64,000 bases of DNA from Notospermus geniculatus (Eukaryota > Nemertea > Pilidiophora > Heteronemertea > Lineidae): positions 177,455 to 241,454 of the forward strand of contig NMRB01000871.1 in assembly GCA_002633025.1 (NCBI GenBank), read 5' to 3'. This document shows positions 19,101 through 34,100 of this stretch, one piece after another. Under the pieces are notes generated by a model. It saw only the letters and a program-made list of their open reading frames with translations, had not been told where the DNA came from and did not search any database. A program made the position numbers and the translations under genes. Position 1 is the first letter of the stretch; every line of letters starts with the position of its first letter.

Positions 19101-22100
19101 GAACATTCAAGATCAACACACAGTTCCCAATTTCCTCGGTTGAAATTCCAGTTTTGACTTCCATTTCAGGTTGAATTCCAGCAGTGTTGTTGCCTGTTCC
19201 CCATCACGTCACTGCCACTCTCCACCCCGACCACGAACAACATCTCCACGCTACGTTCTCTCCACGCCAGTGGCAGCCATATTGAATTACTAGTCATGTG
19301 TTTGCCTCGTTTGATGCTGCACAGCGCGGGTCACAAGCTCATCAGTCCTGGACAAGAACTGCCACTGTCAAACCCAGAGTTACTGTCATCAGGTAAAACA
19401 TTAAGCATGGCCCAGACTTTCTCCGGGAACTCCAGTTTCCTCCTGCGGCACATTTAATTTGCCAATAGACGAAATCATCACTCCAAAAGAGTGCAGCACC
19501 TGACGGGGCAGTGTCATGACGTCCCGCACGTCATTTCTGAACGCCATGACACGACTCGAATTAAAAATCCAGTTGTTTCAGCGATCATGACGCCGTGAAA
19601 CAATTTGATTTTTTTCTCACGTCAAGACATCATGAAATGATGTGAGGGACGACGTCATGACGCTGACCCGTCAGGTGCTGCACTCTTTTGGAGCGATAGA
19701 GTCTATTTGTCTCTAGATCATATATTTGGTGCTCAGCGTTAAATATTTTAAACCCTTTGCAGGTGACAAACTGCCGTGGACCCTTAGGATGGACAACTGG
19801 AGCATGTACACATTCCACCCAGACGGTCAGATCCTCACACTCCTGAAACCACTCTCCTTGACGTCAACATTAGGAATCACCAGGAAATACTCGGGCAAGG
19901 ACCATAAAGAGTTAAAATCTCTTGGATTCTGTGTTCATGTTGACATGGAGAGTGTTCTAGTCGGATTCAGTAACCAACAGGTGAGTTAAAATCTCTTGGA
20001 TTCTGTGTTCACGTTGACATGGAGAGTGTTCTGGTCGGATTCAGTAACCAACAGGTGAGTTAAAGTCTCTTGGATTCTGTGTTCACGTTGACATGGAGAG
20101 TGTTCTAGTCGGATTCAGTAACCAACAGGTGAGTTAAAGTCTCTTGGATTCTGTGTTCACGTTGACATGGAGAGTGTTCTAGTCGGATTCAGTAACCAAC
20201 AGGTAAGTGAGTGCTGGTGCTGATTAGCCCTGTCGATATGCCCAATCTTGCTTGTCCAATTTGCTGAAGGTGGCCTAATTTTGACAGCACATATATCTGT
20301 TCTCTCTCTCAAGGTCATCTTGATGGTGAAGCTGCTCCAAAAGGCTGCAAGAACTGGAAAAAGTCTGATCAAAAACCTGCGGCAGTTTGACAAGAAACTC
20401 TTCCCAAAGATAGTGAAGAGTTCTCTGGACAAGAATTCGGCCGTTCTGGAGGAAAAGAGTCCCTCGAAACCAACTGAACCACGAACAGAGTCCAGTCAGT
20501 TACAGGGATCGAGTGAGCCACAGGATACGGGTGAGTTTGATATCATAGGTCAGGTGCTACTTACAGTTCTTGAGATGCTGGGGCCTGTAGTACCAGTCAT
20601 ACACCACCCCTGGTGCCTGGCGCTAAGTATCGTAACTCAGCAGTGAATCTGTCATTATTATTTACAGCAACAGAGGACCAGTCCACGCGCAGCATCCGTC
20701 CGATTGGAGAGATCCTAACAGAAGTGCCGACCAGCTCTGCTGTGCAGCTGTCGCTATGGATACAGTGGACCTTGCCAAAGCTCCTCCTAAGACTCTTCAG
20801 AATCACTCCACATGGAAAAGAACTGTGCATCTCCACCGACCTTGAGGATCTCACGACCTCTGTGGACGTTCAAGAGATCTATTGCAAGGTCAAGGCCAAG
20901 GTCGGAGCGCTGAATATCAGTCATTATGAGAAAAGGTAAGAAAAAAGGTTTCTAAGATTTGTTTCGGCGTTGATTTTAGTGAGATGGCTGTTTCTGATTC
21001 CCATTTCGACCCATTCTTAATGAATACATGTACGTCGAAATTTTGTCTATTTTCAGGAATGGGTCATGGACTCCAGGAGCTCATGCCGGTGTCATCATCT
21101 CGACCTCTGGAAAGCTCTCCAAGAACATCCACATCATGAACAACAAATCCTGGACGACGCAAAATCAACCAATCGTGAACCTGTTCAACATCCAGGACTT
21201 CAAACCCCGCGACAGCAGCCACGGGTTCCTCAACCTGACTTTCACAAGGGCGTTGAGGAAAAACGTGCAGAAGAAAATGAATGCGTTGAAGATGGGAAGC
21301 AGTGATGAGGATATTCTCTCCAACCTGGAGATGGAGTCAGACATTTTGGTTCAGACATACGTGGATGAAATCTGTCTGAACACGCTGCCGTTCGACGCAG
21401 TGGTGAACGTCCCGGTCTTGTTGCACTTAGCCGACATTTTTGCTTTGCATGATGGGATAGGAAAGGAACAATCGCATGAATTTCCAGGGTCACCTGCGAA
21501 GTCTGTGGAACCGTTGCCTTGGCTACAGTCAGATTCCTTGCCGCTGTTTTATCTCAACATGGCCAATATTCGAGTTTTTGTGCCGTCAGATGGCCTGGAA
21601 TCTGGTTGCCTGGGTGATGATAAAAGGGGACCTGGACTGGCACCTGGCGCACCGATTGATGATACCGCTGGCGTCATGCAACACAGAATACGCGACAGCA
21701 CGATCCACCATGACATGTACATCTTCCAGGTCATGTCCGTCTGTCTGACCCCGCAGCCTGAAAACCCGCTACCCCGGTCTCCAGTCAATCAGGAACTTTA
21801 CCGTAGGCTGCTCCAGGCTGGTTTATCACAAAATCCTGGCTCCGAGGTTGAAGACAGGCAGTACCAGTTGGATCTGTGTGGCTTAGGCCTGTGTACTGGC
21901 GCCTGGGCCGAGGTTGACACTGGGCTGGGGCAATGCCAGAAACTTGAGGATGAGGAGGTGATTGGTGTGCAGAATCCAGCCCTGGAGTGGAACAACTTGA
22001 TCGCCACGACGACAGACGAAGACGTCCATCTTGTTCCCATATCGACCAATGTTGACTTGAGAATCGTGGCTGCCCCTGCGTTAATGTATAAGACAAACAA

Positions 22101-25100
22101 CCCTGAAATAAAGGTAAGTGTTACTGGTTAACCCTCTAACAATTTTCATGTCACTCATTCTCTTTTAATCAAATTTGACTTTTGATATCTCTGAATTTTA
22201 TTCCCTTCAGTCTAAAAAACCCCTTGTGTTTCATTTTTCAGCCAGAACTGGTCTGCGGTTACTCCCTTGAGGTCAATGCCATCAGTGACATCGACTTCAC
22301 CCTGTCAACCAATCAAGTCAAACTGCTTGTTCAGATCGCCCAATCAAATGTCGAGTTACTTGGCAAAAGATCAAAATCAACCGACCAATCAGAATTGTCT
22401 TTTCAAACTGACCAATCAGAGAGCCCGTACTTCGAAGTATCGGAGCGTTCCCCACGCTCAGCTGAGATTAACCCCAATGACAGTGGCGTCTGTAGTGAGG
22501 CATCCACTCTGAAATTTCACCTACAACCAGATCAGGCTGGGAATATTACAGGGGTTGCCACGGCGATAGAGAACAAACTCGTGCAGCAGACGTCAGCCAG
22601 TGACCTGGAAACTGAGGGTAAAAAAATGGAGTTCAGTCCGTCGGTGAGTGATCGGGACGTTACCCTCCTTCCTCATATCATGGGCATCACCAAGGAGACG
22701 GTGACAATTCACCCGCGACGACATGAGAAACTCTCCCGCAGTCTTTCCAAGCCACCTGGTGGTGAAAACCAGACCAATCTTCCGTGTTCCCCGTTTGATG
22801 TGTTGTTGACGGCTGGGAGGATTACCCTGATAACTTATACCCACACTATTGTGAGAAAAAGTGACGTGGAAAGGGCCGCTGAGAGAGCAGTGTTGGTGGC
22901 GCCACCGCAGCGGAGGTCAAAGGGTGATTTAGAATGGCGGGGAGAGAACACAGAGAAACCGCGGCAGGACTTGACGATGTCGGATGATTTCGGCAGCAGT
23001 AGTTTTGTCGGGTCAGACATGTCCGTCGTCACACTGTTACCATCCATACCAGGCTTGAGCAAGCCTGATCTTCCAAACCTGACGTACATCGGCAGCCAGT
23101 CAGACAGTGATAGCAGCTTCATCGATGGCGATTATGTTCATCAAACTGTCCCATTCCTGTACGCAAACTTCTCCCAGCCTCACAGTCTTGTTAATGTTAA
23201 ACCCGATGGTCAAAAGGTGGAGCTGTCTTGCTATGATTTCACACTGAAGGGACCAAATGTGAAGCATATAATCACAGGCAACATGAAGATTTTGCCAGAC
23301 TTTGCTGATTTTCCCGTTCCATGGCTGGAAACACGCCCTGGTGATGCCAATCCCAAGACGGGAATACCCCCGAGCCTCTACACGTTCCGCATCACGGACT
23401 TCATTCACATGCCGGCAGACATTTCCTTGAGTTTAGAGCGCCCTCTTAAGTTCAGCATCAGCATTAGTAAACTTGAACAGGTCGGTGAGTTCATGGAGAG
23501 GTTGATGCCGCTAGGATCCAGTCGAAAGTCGAGGGGGGAATCACAAAAAGGTAAGAGCTTCCTTTCATCTAAGAAACACTAAGTATATACACTTTACGAT
23601 TACACGGTTACTGTCTTTCTTGCCGGGCCAACACTTGGCAACAGTGGGCCTAGAAAACTGTCTTTATATTGCTATTGCTATTATGAAATCTTCCATTTTC
23701 TTCAGACACAAAATCTTCTGGTACGAGTCACAGAAAGCTGATGAAGATTGTAAGAAAACATCTTGGACAAGTCAATAATCTCCAGCTGAAGACAGTTCAG
23801 GCTGTTGTCGTCATGGAAACAGTGCCACACAAAGCGAATGCTCAGTTTACCATAGCAACCAATGGTATCCACGGTGATGTTGATATCACAAGTGAATCTG
23901 GAGGTAAGTAAGCTAATTTGGCGCTGCACCCATGAGACCCATATGATGTTCAAACATCGCTGCACTGCCACGATTAACAGTGCAGTTTCCTCATTGGGTC
24001 CACTACTGAAAAATTATACACACCTAACCCTGGTCTCTATGGACTCATGCATATCTAATAATGTCATTCTTCTTCACTCCAGGTCAGGCTTCTGTTGTCA
24101 TCGGTAACCTCCTCATCAACGACGCACAATGCCTCACCTCGTACCAAGAGAAAACACGGCCGTTTGTCGGACCGTTCACCGTCAGCTCCACATTTAGCGC
24201 CTCCTGGTGTGAACACAGCGGACCAGCTTGGTGTCCAAGGGTGATTGGTTGCTTGGACTTTGGTGCATTCGATGTCGTGTTTGGACAGGAACATTTCATG
24301 TGTTTTGATCATCTGAGGCAGCATATTGATGACTATATCCAGGTGAGGAGTTTGGCATTCTTTGTTACAAAATACCCAGTACAATGGATCCTCTCTATTG
24401 AAGAAACACCTCTAGGACCGCCCGATGCTGTCCTTAATTGAGAGGTGTTTTCAATACAGAGGTCAGAATGAACAGATATGACAAATTGGGGACTGAACTC
24501 TGTCCTTAAGGTGTCCTAGAGATTTGCTGGAGAAATCGCCTGCTTGGGTTTAAAAAACGTGTGAGTGCATGATTTGTTTTTTCTCCAGAAGTTGCAGGTT
24601 TCATCTGACCGTAGCCAGAAGCATCATCCCCGCAGCAAGAAGACATCCCAGAGATCAGGAGGGCCGAGTTTCAAGGTGTCCAAACACACCATTGATGACT
24701 TGAGAAGGGGAACGTTCCAATACATCATGGAACAAGGTAAATTGTACTAACAATTTAGCTCCTAGGTTCTTTATTAAAGTGTACAGAGAGAAGTTGGGTA
24801 CAGGCCTAGCTACCCGCTCCTATGACCACCACCCATGGTAGAAAGGGTCACATATAGGACAAGTTTTGATCTACCCGCTCAGAACAGGGCACTGACCACT
24901 CGGCCAATATCTATCCGAGGAGACCAGGGTCCATATTCATAAAACCTTGCTAGGCCTAGTTACTTGCTAAAGTACCCATTTTATACAGGCCAATGTGCAC
25001 AACTAGCAGCCTACTAAGCTGGCAAGATTTTGTGAATATGGGCCCAGAAGTCTGAGCCATATTCTAACGAAGAGAATTCCTCTTTCAGTTGAGATGAGCA

Positions 25101-28100
25101 TGCAGCCCAACCCCAATGAGGTCATCTTCTGCAGCGATGACGATGGACAGAGCACAATGACCTGGTGTTACCCCGAACCTCGGATGCTGACAAAATTCCA
25201 CGTGACTCCCGTACCATTTAATATTGATGCCGAGGATGACGCTAGCTTTGTTGGTGATGAGTCTTTGAAGGTATTGAATTTTATCTTTGGTCATGTTGGG
25301 GTAGAAATCACAACTTAAAACATCGTCCAGAAGTTTGACAAGAAAGTTGACTTTTGCAGAATTGAGAAAGTTTGTGAATTCTCCTTTCCAGGTTGGTTGT
25401 ATTTTGCAATACTGGGATGCCGCACAGCGGGACTTTATCGACTGGGTGGAGTTCTACCTCTCAGAACAAGAAACAAGTGAAGTGACTCTCCCCGACATTG
25501 ACACGCCCTCCAAGGTCAAAGTCTCACAGATATGGCGGGTTTCCATGGATATGCATCAAGAAAGGGCGGACGACATGTCATGTGACGGAGAGGAAGAGGA
25601 TCAGAAGGAACCGTTGGTTTTGCCGGCCACGTTGGCTGCGTCGTTGAGAGTCGATTCAGCCGTCATGACCGATCTCATCCCGGTAGTTCAGTTCAACGTT
25701 GCCATGGATATGGTCCGGTTGAAGTTGGAACATCATCTGCAGCATTTTGGCAAAGGTAGCCATCTTTTTTCTCTGCTTCCAAACATTGTGTTCTGAACAA
25801 AGCAGACGGTATTTTCAATGAAATATTTCACAACATTTGTGATCGTTACGAAGAATTATTTAAAGATTTGTTCAATATTTTGGTGAAATTTTCAGGAACG
25901 CCAAGTAAACTTCGGCCGTACTTTCTGAGTGATAATTTCCCCAAGGACCAAGAATATGCCAGAATTATGCTCAACGGTTTCCAAGTCTCGTTGTCACATT
26001 GCCACAATCACATGACCAACGTCCAAGGCACCGGGACCGCCGAGTGTGAGATTCTAGAGTATCGACACCTGACGATGCGACCGGCCCTAGAATCATTCAC
26101 CACGAAATGGGAAGTACTGATCAAACATGCTGAAAAACCAGCGCAGAGCATCGACGCCGGTTGTAACATCAGTCCAGTTTTCCTCTACATAAGCCAGGGG
26201 GCGCTGCATACCTTAAACAGCTCGATACAAGTCTGGAATCAAGTTGGTAACAAGGAAGCCATCTGTCCCGTGATGGCGTATTATCTGTTTTGTAACGATA
26301 CACAGGAGTCGATCAAGTTTGGTCAGGTCGGAACGGACGAGTGTATAACAATGCAATGCCGTGAAGCTCAGCAGTACAGTTGGAGGTCTCAGAAAACAAA
26401 GCCGGTAAGAATGTATCCCATCGTGCAACATACTGTAAACGTCTGTTCTTGATTCCTGGCTACCAAAGACATCCTTTATGCTGAGTCCATTTTGGTGTCA
26501 TTTCACCAGGGTTTGAGGTATTATCATCTTCTTTCCACCATATTGAAATCGACATGATGAATTGGGATCCGATTAGGCTCCAAGACAGAATTTCACCGCT
26601 AAATTACTAAATGCTACTGTAAGCCGGAACACCTGGAGCCTGGCGGGCCTCGTATGGCTCCAGGATTTTCATCCATCTTTGTCTTCACTTCACTCTTTCA
26701 CTTCTCCTCACAGCTGATTCGCCTATCTCTCGATGGCACTGGTTGGATGTGGAGTGAGCCAATCAAAATCGATGAAATAGGCCTGAACGTACGGACGGTA
26801 GAATGTAGAGGAAAGAAAGCCACACTAACTATCAAGGTTATTCAGCTGACGGGGAGCATCAAACAGGTTGGTTTGTGATATCTCACAAATATTTCACCGT
26901 GTTTAACAATCAGGGCTTGGTATCCTGCTGCTAATGTGTGTAGGGGCTTCGCTTTCATTAGACTTTCATTGTTGATAATTTCAGGTGTCTATCAGAGGAC
27001 AACTTCTCATCTCAAACCGCCTCAACCAACACCTAGAGGTCAAGGTCATCACGCACAGCCCGAGCAATCATCATGTGAGCATCCTGGGAGCACGACAGAC
27101 GATTGCGTCGTACGTGACAGAGGATAACGATATGAAAGCAGTGAGAGTGAAGGTGATGGGAGTGAAGACACCGTGGACCCACGAGATCCCGGTCGTTGGT
27201 GATAAAATGAAAGACAGTCGTCTGGTAAAGGTGAGAAACTCCTGTTCCTAGAATCTGCTCTTGGATGCAGTGAGTAGATGAGCTACGCCCCAAATCAGTC
27301 ATTATTAAATCAGTGAAATCATCTAATGTGTCTAAAGTCCTTTCCAGATACCTAAGGCAAATCGCACTTGGCTAACCTTGTCAGTTCTGGTTAGTCTATT
27401 ACTAACAGCTTGACCACAAACACAGCCAATAGGCAAGGTGACATGCATTATTCTCTATACCATTGGACTCACCTGTTAAAGTATTGTGCAATGGCTTGTC
27501 AAAATAGTGAACAGGGTCGTGTAACAACCTAGTACCATTTGCCTTAGGTATCTGGAAAGGACTATACCGTTCTTTATTGTTTTAGATTGCTACGTCAGAC
27601 AAGAATTCTGATCTGTACGCCTGGTGTCACATCTTCTGCCAGCACCTGATAGGGAGCGCCACAAGATTGGTAAGAAATTATCGACTGTTTTGTGTTGAAT
27701 GAATGACTTGTCATGTCGTCAGTGATGTCTGTTCTTCTGTGTAGTGTAACGAAGTCTTGACAGGTTAAGATGTGCCTGCTTAGCTCTACCGGTAGTACGA
27801 GGGACACCATGAATGACCACAAGAACGTCACCAAGCTCAGCAGGTACACCAGTACATGTAGATCATGTTTAGGTTGTACAGCATGCACGTTCTTGATGCA
27901 TGGTGGTTTGCACAACACGATTTTCAGCGATAACAATCGGATATCATGTACAGATTCATGTAGAATAACAGTTTTGTCTGCGTTGTATTTGTGTGTTTAG
28001 TCAAACGGTGGAGCCACTACAATCCGTATGGTGAGTCGAGTGTTCGCTACGCAATAAAATTGGTGGTTTCTGGAGGATAAGTTCATAAGAGGAATACTCG

Positions 28101-31100
28101 CTAGTCTCTGCAGTTTATACTCAAGCACCTACTGCATTAACTGTCTAACCTTTACACTCCGATATTACAAATGTCAAACTAAGGCTGTTCTCACATGCAA
28201 GTTGGCTTTCTATGGGCAACTCAACTATAGAAAACTATGGGCAGTCGTTTGTGTCATTTGTCTTGGCATAAGTTGTACAGAAACCAACAGTGGTGAATTG
28301 CCCATTGAGAGCCAACTCCCATGGAAAACCTTGGGTGAGAGCCTTCACATGTCTATGGTGATGTTCCTTACCGTATTTAATTTGACCGCTTGTTTTCAGT
28401 TATATCTGCAAAATTAGCACCACCACCTTATATTTTAACTACACATAAAGGTTCTAATCTGTTCCAAACTTTTGGTTGGTTCTGCATCCTCTTGCTTAAA
28501 AACCTTCTCCCCAATAAGTCCATGCATTTATCTATTCTAGTCGTTTCAGTTTCAGATATGTTCAGTTTTTCTGTCCAGGAACCTTCTTTATGTTTCCCTT
28601 TCCTTACTTCCCCTGGTGGTGTCTGGGAAAACGAGTGGCCCTGTGTGGAAGCTTTGGTTGTGAGGGCTGCAAGGGTTCAAAATGAAGCCCTTGCACCATT
28701 CTCGATTCTAGGCTGAATTCTCAACCAGTTATTATAGCTAGTAGTGACTGAATGCGAGTTTTGCAGGGTTACTACGATTTCAGAAGGGCATGATGCAAAC
28801 TTTGTGAAAAGGGCACTTCAACCTAGAAAAGGGCACTTTTCATTCGCGACATTTCTACCAACGGAATTTGAGAAGCTTGTCAGTTAATAAAAAGGTCTCT
28901 GTAACTCCAGTCAACAGCCAATTTAAACCAGTTTCTAACTAAGGTGATTTTTTGGGGGCACGGCGCCCTAGGGGGTTAAAAAAGGGCACAGCGGTGCCCC
29001 CTTTTAGCGGCACGGTGCAGCGCCTGTCAAAAATGGCCTGATATAACCCTGGTTTTGGTCAGATGTCTAATCATGTGGTCCATCTGGTCTCGTTGGGTCC
29101 TCAGCCACCACACTATCAAAGCTTGGTCTTTTAAATCTTCCCTCCCTTATCTGACGCCACGTTTTCCAATCTTACAGGTCGTATTCTCCCCGGTTTATGT
29201 CATGAAATCCCACCTGCCACATCCGGTGCTGGTCAACATCTCAACACCAGAGACAGAGACCAAACAGCAACTCCAGGTGTCAGGGCAGTGTGTGGAGGAA
29301 CAGCTGACCACACTTCAGGCAGATGTCAAACATGATGTCACATTCCAAATAAGGTAAAGTGGTTCCGTTGACTGGAAACTTTGACGGTGGATTTGTGCTT
29401 TGTTATGCAGTGTGAGAAGAAGGACTTTTGAAATGGAAACAAGCGGAATATTAAACAAATCTTTTTGTTTTCAGGCCTGATTGCAGCCCTTCTCACCCTC
29501 CCGTTGCCCTCTCCCTGAGTCTCTTGGACCAGGTAAAAAACCCTTCAGCTGAGAAGCAGGACATCGAGGCCCTGGCGTACAACTGGGATAGCGAACAGAG
29601 GGAGACATGGTTTGGATACCAGGAACCTATCAAGTGAGTCTTAACATCTGGGTTCATGGGTCAGAAACTGCAGATTTGCATGATAGTTTGGGTCACTATG
29701 GGCAACTGGTTTGCGTCATTGGTTTTAGCGAGGTTACTAGGAAACCAATGATGGTGAACTGCCCATTGAGAGCCAGCTCGCTTGGGAAAACTCACATGGA
29801 GGATGCCCTTTAGTCCAGCCTTATAACGTTTCAGGTCTGCAGCAGATGATGTTGCCCCAGCAACCCCTGATCCCTCATCCCTTGACCATGACCTTGACCA
29901 AGCCGACCTTGACCTCCAGGTCAAGTTTCATCAGCAGTGGCCAGGATGTAACACGATCGCCGTGGAGCTCGTCCCGTGGTGCCTCATGAAGAACCAGTCG
30001 TCACTCAACCTCACGATCTTGGAGGACGGCGAACGAGAGTGGACTCTGAAGAAAGGGGCGACGTGGGCACCGCCCAAATTCTTGGTTAGTTCGTGATACT
30101 TCGTGGCACTCCGGTTTCCTCCTGCTCTACATTAAATTGACCCAATGTTGTCTGTAGAGGAAGTGCAGCGACGATTGTGACGTCACTGCCGCGACGAGAT
30201 GCCGCCATGTTGGACGTCACGTCCAACACATTCGTAGCTTCAAATGACGTCCCAACATGGCTGACGTGCGAATTATGACGTCAATGATGACGTCACGTGA
30301 AGTTCCTCTATAGAACTAATTACACCGCATTTGGCGCTGAGCTCTCGGTTTCGTGAATTCTGTGTCAAGGAAGTAACCTGATTCAAATCAATGCTGAATA
30401 TTCTTGTGTAGACAAATCTTTCTTGTTTTCAGGGCACCATAAAAGTCGGCATAAACAATGGTTCCAGGATGTGGTTCTCAAGTCCAATCAGTTTCTCCGA
30501 CAAGGACACACAGTCATCGCAATATCTACCACATATAGAGGGCGTTCTCTACAAAGATGCTCACACATTTGCCACTGTTGTTATCGAGCAAGGAAACCAG
30601 AACAAGGTGAGATTTTTAGAGCAAAGAAGTATTGCCTGGTCTTGTGGGCAGGGACCGTGTGTCGGAGGCAGGAACCTGGTCGTGGAGGCAGGGACCTTGT
30701 GTCGGAGGCAGGGACCTTGTGTTGGAGGCAGGGACCTTGTTTCAGAGGCAGGGACCTGGTCTTAGAGGCAGGGACCTTGTGTCGGAGGCAGGGACCTTGT
30801 GTCGGAGGCTGGGACCTGGTCTTGGAGGCAGACCTTGTGTCGGAGGCAGAGACCTGGTCTTGAAGGCAGACCTTGTGTCGGAGGCTGGGACCTGGTCTTG
30901 GAGGCAGACCTTGTGTCGGAGGCAGAGACCTGGTCTTGGAGGCAGACCATGTGTCAGAGGCAGGGACCTTGTGTTGGAGGCAGGGACCTGGTACTGGAAG
31001 CACAAGAACCTGGACTTGGAGGCAGGGATCTGGCTGTAACCTAGACCTGTGCTGTAATCCCCGTGTTTGGTGTTTTTCAGGTGTGTTACCTGGTGTTGAA

Positions 31101-34100
31101 GTCGACCGTCCAGGACAGTATCCAGTGTGTGACTATCTGTGAGAGGTTCATGATGACCAACCTGACGCAGGTCTCCCTCGAACTGTCGGCTCTGGCCGTA
31201 CCTCTAAACAAGAAGGTAAAGAAGAGTTTACCATTTGATATCCCTTTCTTACAGGATAAACTTCTTGGTGAATGGGAGTAAAAGAGATATTGTCAAAATT
31301 TCTGTTTTCAGACCCCGATTTCTGGCATCAGCGCTGAACCTATTCAGATAGAGAAACACGAGGAAAAGATCTTACATCCTTTGACGTTCTTCTTGATCCC
31401 AAAACCCAAAGATGAGAATGAAGTCTTAGAAGACTTGGCCAAGTACATCCTAGTGAGACATATTGATAAAGTGAAAGGTTCTGAAGACTTGGAAAGTTTC
31501 TCCAAATTTGGGATTCATGAGTCAGATCTGATTTGGAGCTCGCCGGCAAGATTGAAACCGAACACATCGGGAGTGAGGGTCACACTGTCAGTGCCGTATA
31601 TCCATGCAGGTATGTTCACGTTCTGCGGTCTGTTTCTGTAGAATCCTCGCTCATATCTGGATCATATAAATTAGACATCTATCTTTCACTGGCTAACCTA
31701 TCCTTCCAGGTTCATACACGACCAAGCCCTATATCCTTGCCCTACAAGAACAGGACGGTGTTGTTTATATGGTCCTAAGCCGAGATGACAGTCCTACCAT
31801 GATGATTCACAACTTCACTGACGCCCCTCTCCACTACGGGCAGACACAAGTCAACCTTTCAATTCGAGGTAAACATCACATGAAATCTGTCCCAGTGTTG
31901 TCTGTAGCTGGTTGTCAAGGAAGAGGGAATGACAAAACCTTTGGTATCTGGATCTCAGGGTCTCCAAAATCTTGCATGCACCCAGTCAATAATTCGTCAC
32001 TTCTCATCTTTCAGGTGTGTCCATCTTTGAAGACTCAGAGCCACTTGAATCACTTCCTCTTCTGCCACCAGGTGGCTCTGTATTCTACACTTTCCCGTGG
32101 CATTCAGAACAGTACCCTCAACTGGACAAACAATCATATGCGCCAAAACTTCATCTCTCTGGTGTCGCGATGAAAGAGGGCGGCACTGCAGCTTGGAGTA
32201 CGGGGATCGACTTCACCACTGATCATGATACTATTGTCAGTGTTCCAAACACCCTTGATGTGAAGGTTCATCTTGAGCAGCAATGTTTTACTAAACATGT
32301 CTACCTAGAAGAGGTGGGACGGGCAGAGGTATCGGCAAAAGAGATACGTAATCGTATCATTGGTCATGAGATGGTCGTTGTCATGGATACGAACCCAGAT
32401 AGGAAGGAACCAGTAGCAGAAGATGCTGCGTTACAAAGTGATGTTGACAATGTGCTGTTCAAGCCACTCGCTGACGGAACTCGGGGTATAAACCACGATG
32501 TTGTCATAAGTAGTACCGTGCCGGACCAAATGGTGGCGCACACGCTTGTTAGGTTCAATCATTACAAACCCTCACGACCGAAACTTGGGAAAATCGTTGG
32601 CCATGTGCTGTTTCGCCATGTGTGTGTGATTCTGTTGGATGACACGAAAACGGAATTGGCCTCGGAAGTCCTGAGGGTCGTTCTGGATAATTTCTTCATC
32701 CTCGGACAGACGATGAACTCTGCAATCGGAAAACCTAGTCCCCATGACTTATCAGTCATATGCTGTGTCAGTAGGGCCCAGGTTGACAATCAGATGTGCA
32801 CGAATGGACTGTACGATTTCCCAGTAATTCTCCAACAACAGGAGGAGAGAAAGGAAGACGACGAACTCCAGCTTGATTTTGACGAAGTGTCGGAATTTTT
32901 GGAGGAGATAAAAAAACGTAGCTTCGTATGGGTGATATTTGAAATGGACCGAAGTGTCATTGGACAGGGCTCTCAAATCGTCTCCGCTGAATTATTGGTG
33001 AAGCCTGTCTCGCTGTTCATTGAAGATAATTACATCTACGACATGCTCAAACAAATTGATGCCTTCATGCCAACAAATCTAAATGCAAGAAATTGTCGCA
33101 AGGCAGCGAACGTTTTGCCCAAATCAGTGGAGTTTTCAACCCAGTGCTTGCTTCAGCCAATCAGATTACAACAGCTTTTCATTCATCCAATCAGCATGTG
33201 TCTGAGCATTCATGCCTCTTTGAAGCTGTTCCTGGCATCCGACAACACCCCACTGAAGTTTGGTAAATTTGAGAAGCAGGAGTTGTTTACGAGTAGTCAG
33301 CGTCTGATTCGAGCGTTGGCCATGCATTATGCATCAGCGGCTTTATTTAGAGCAGGTAAGTCCAGTGGTTGTGAGGACATACTGTAGTTCAGGCTCTCAG
33401 AGTTGTGCAGTGGAAGTATCGATGACTGTCACGACTGACGTTCTGGGTCCAATCCCCAGTTGCTCCCGTTCTTCTTGTAACTTATAGAGATGGCGACTCT
33501 CTTTGACAGTGCAGTTTTGGGATGTTTAAGGCCGAGGGAGCTCATTCACCATTCCAAGAATAAAGCAGGGTTCATAGGCACACGGATTTTGTCAGATTCA
33601 GGTCCATATGTGTTGTCGTATCCGGAAAACTAGGGGCAAAGGGACTGAAAACGGACCGGATCCGTGCGCCAATGAACCTCGCTTTAGACAGCTTACCTCA
33701 TTTTCTCACCAATCTTCCAGGTCTTGTTGTTGGCTCGTTGGAAATCCTCGGCAACCCCACAGGCCTGGTCCGCAACATCAGCTCAGGGGTGGTGGACCTT
33801 CTCCGTATGCCACTAGAGGGCCTCACTAAGGGTCCGGGATCGTTCCTGAGTGGTATTACACGGGGATTCTCCTCGCTGCTCTGGCACACATCTACAGGTA
33901 AGGGTAGAATCGAATTGGATTTCCACAAGCAGTTGTTAAAAGGGTTTATGTCACCTGCCTATTTACTTATATCTTGTTTTTTCCCAGGTGCTCTCACATC
34001 CGTCACAAACTTCGCCTCAAGCGTCTCACGAAACATGGATCGCCTCTCGATGGATAATGACCACTTCCATCGCCAGGAGGAGACACGGAGGCAACGGCCG

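Noticed and set aside
30423-31044. Long frames of GGRDLVLEAGT-type repeats on both strands
   Set aside because: Translations of the 20-bp minisatellite in a VPS13B intron.
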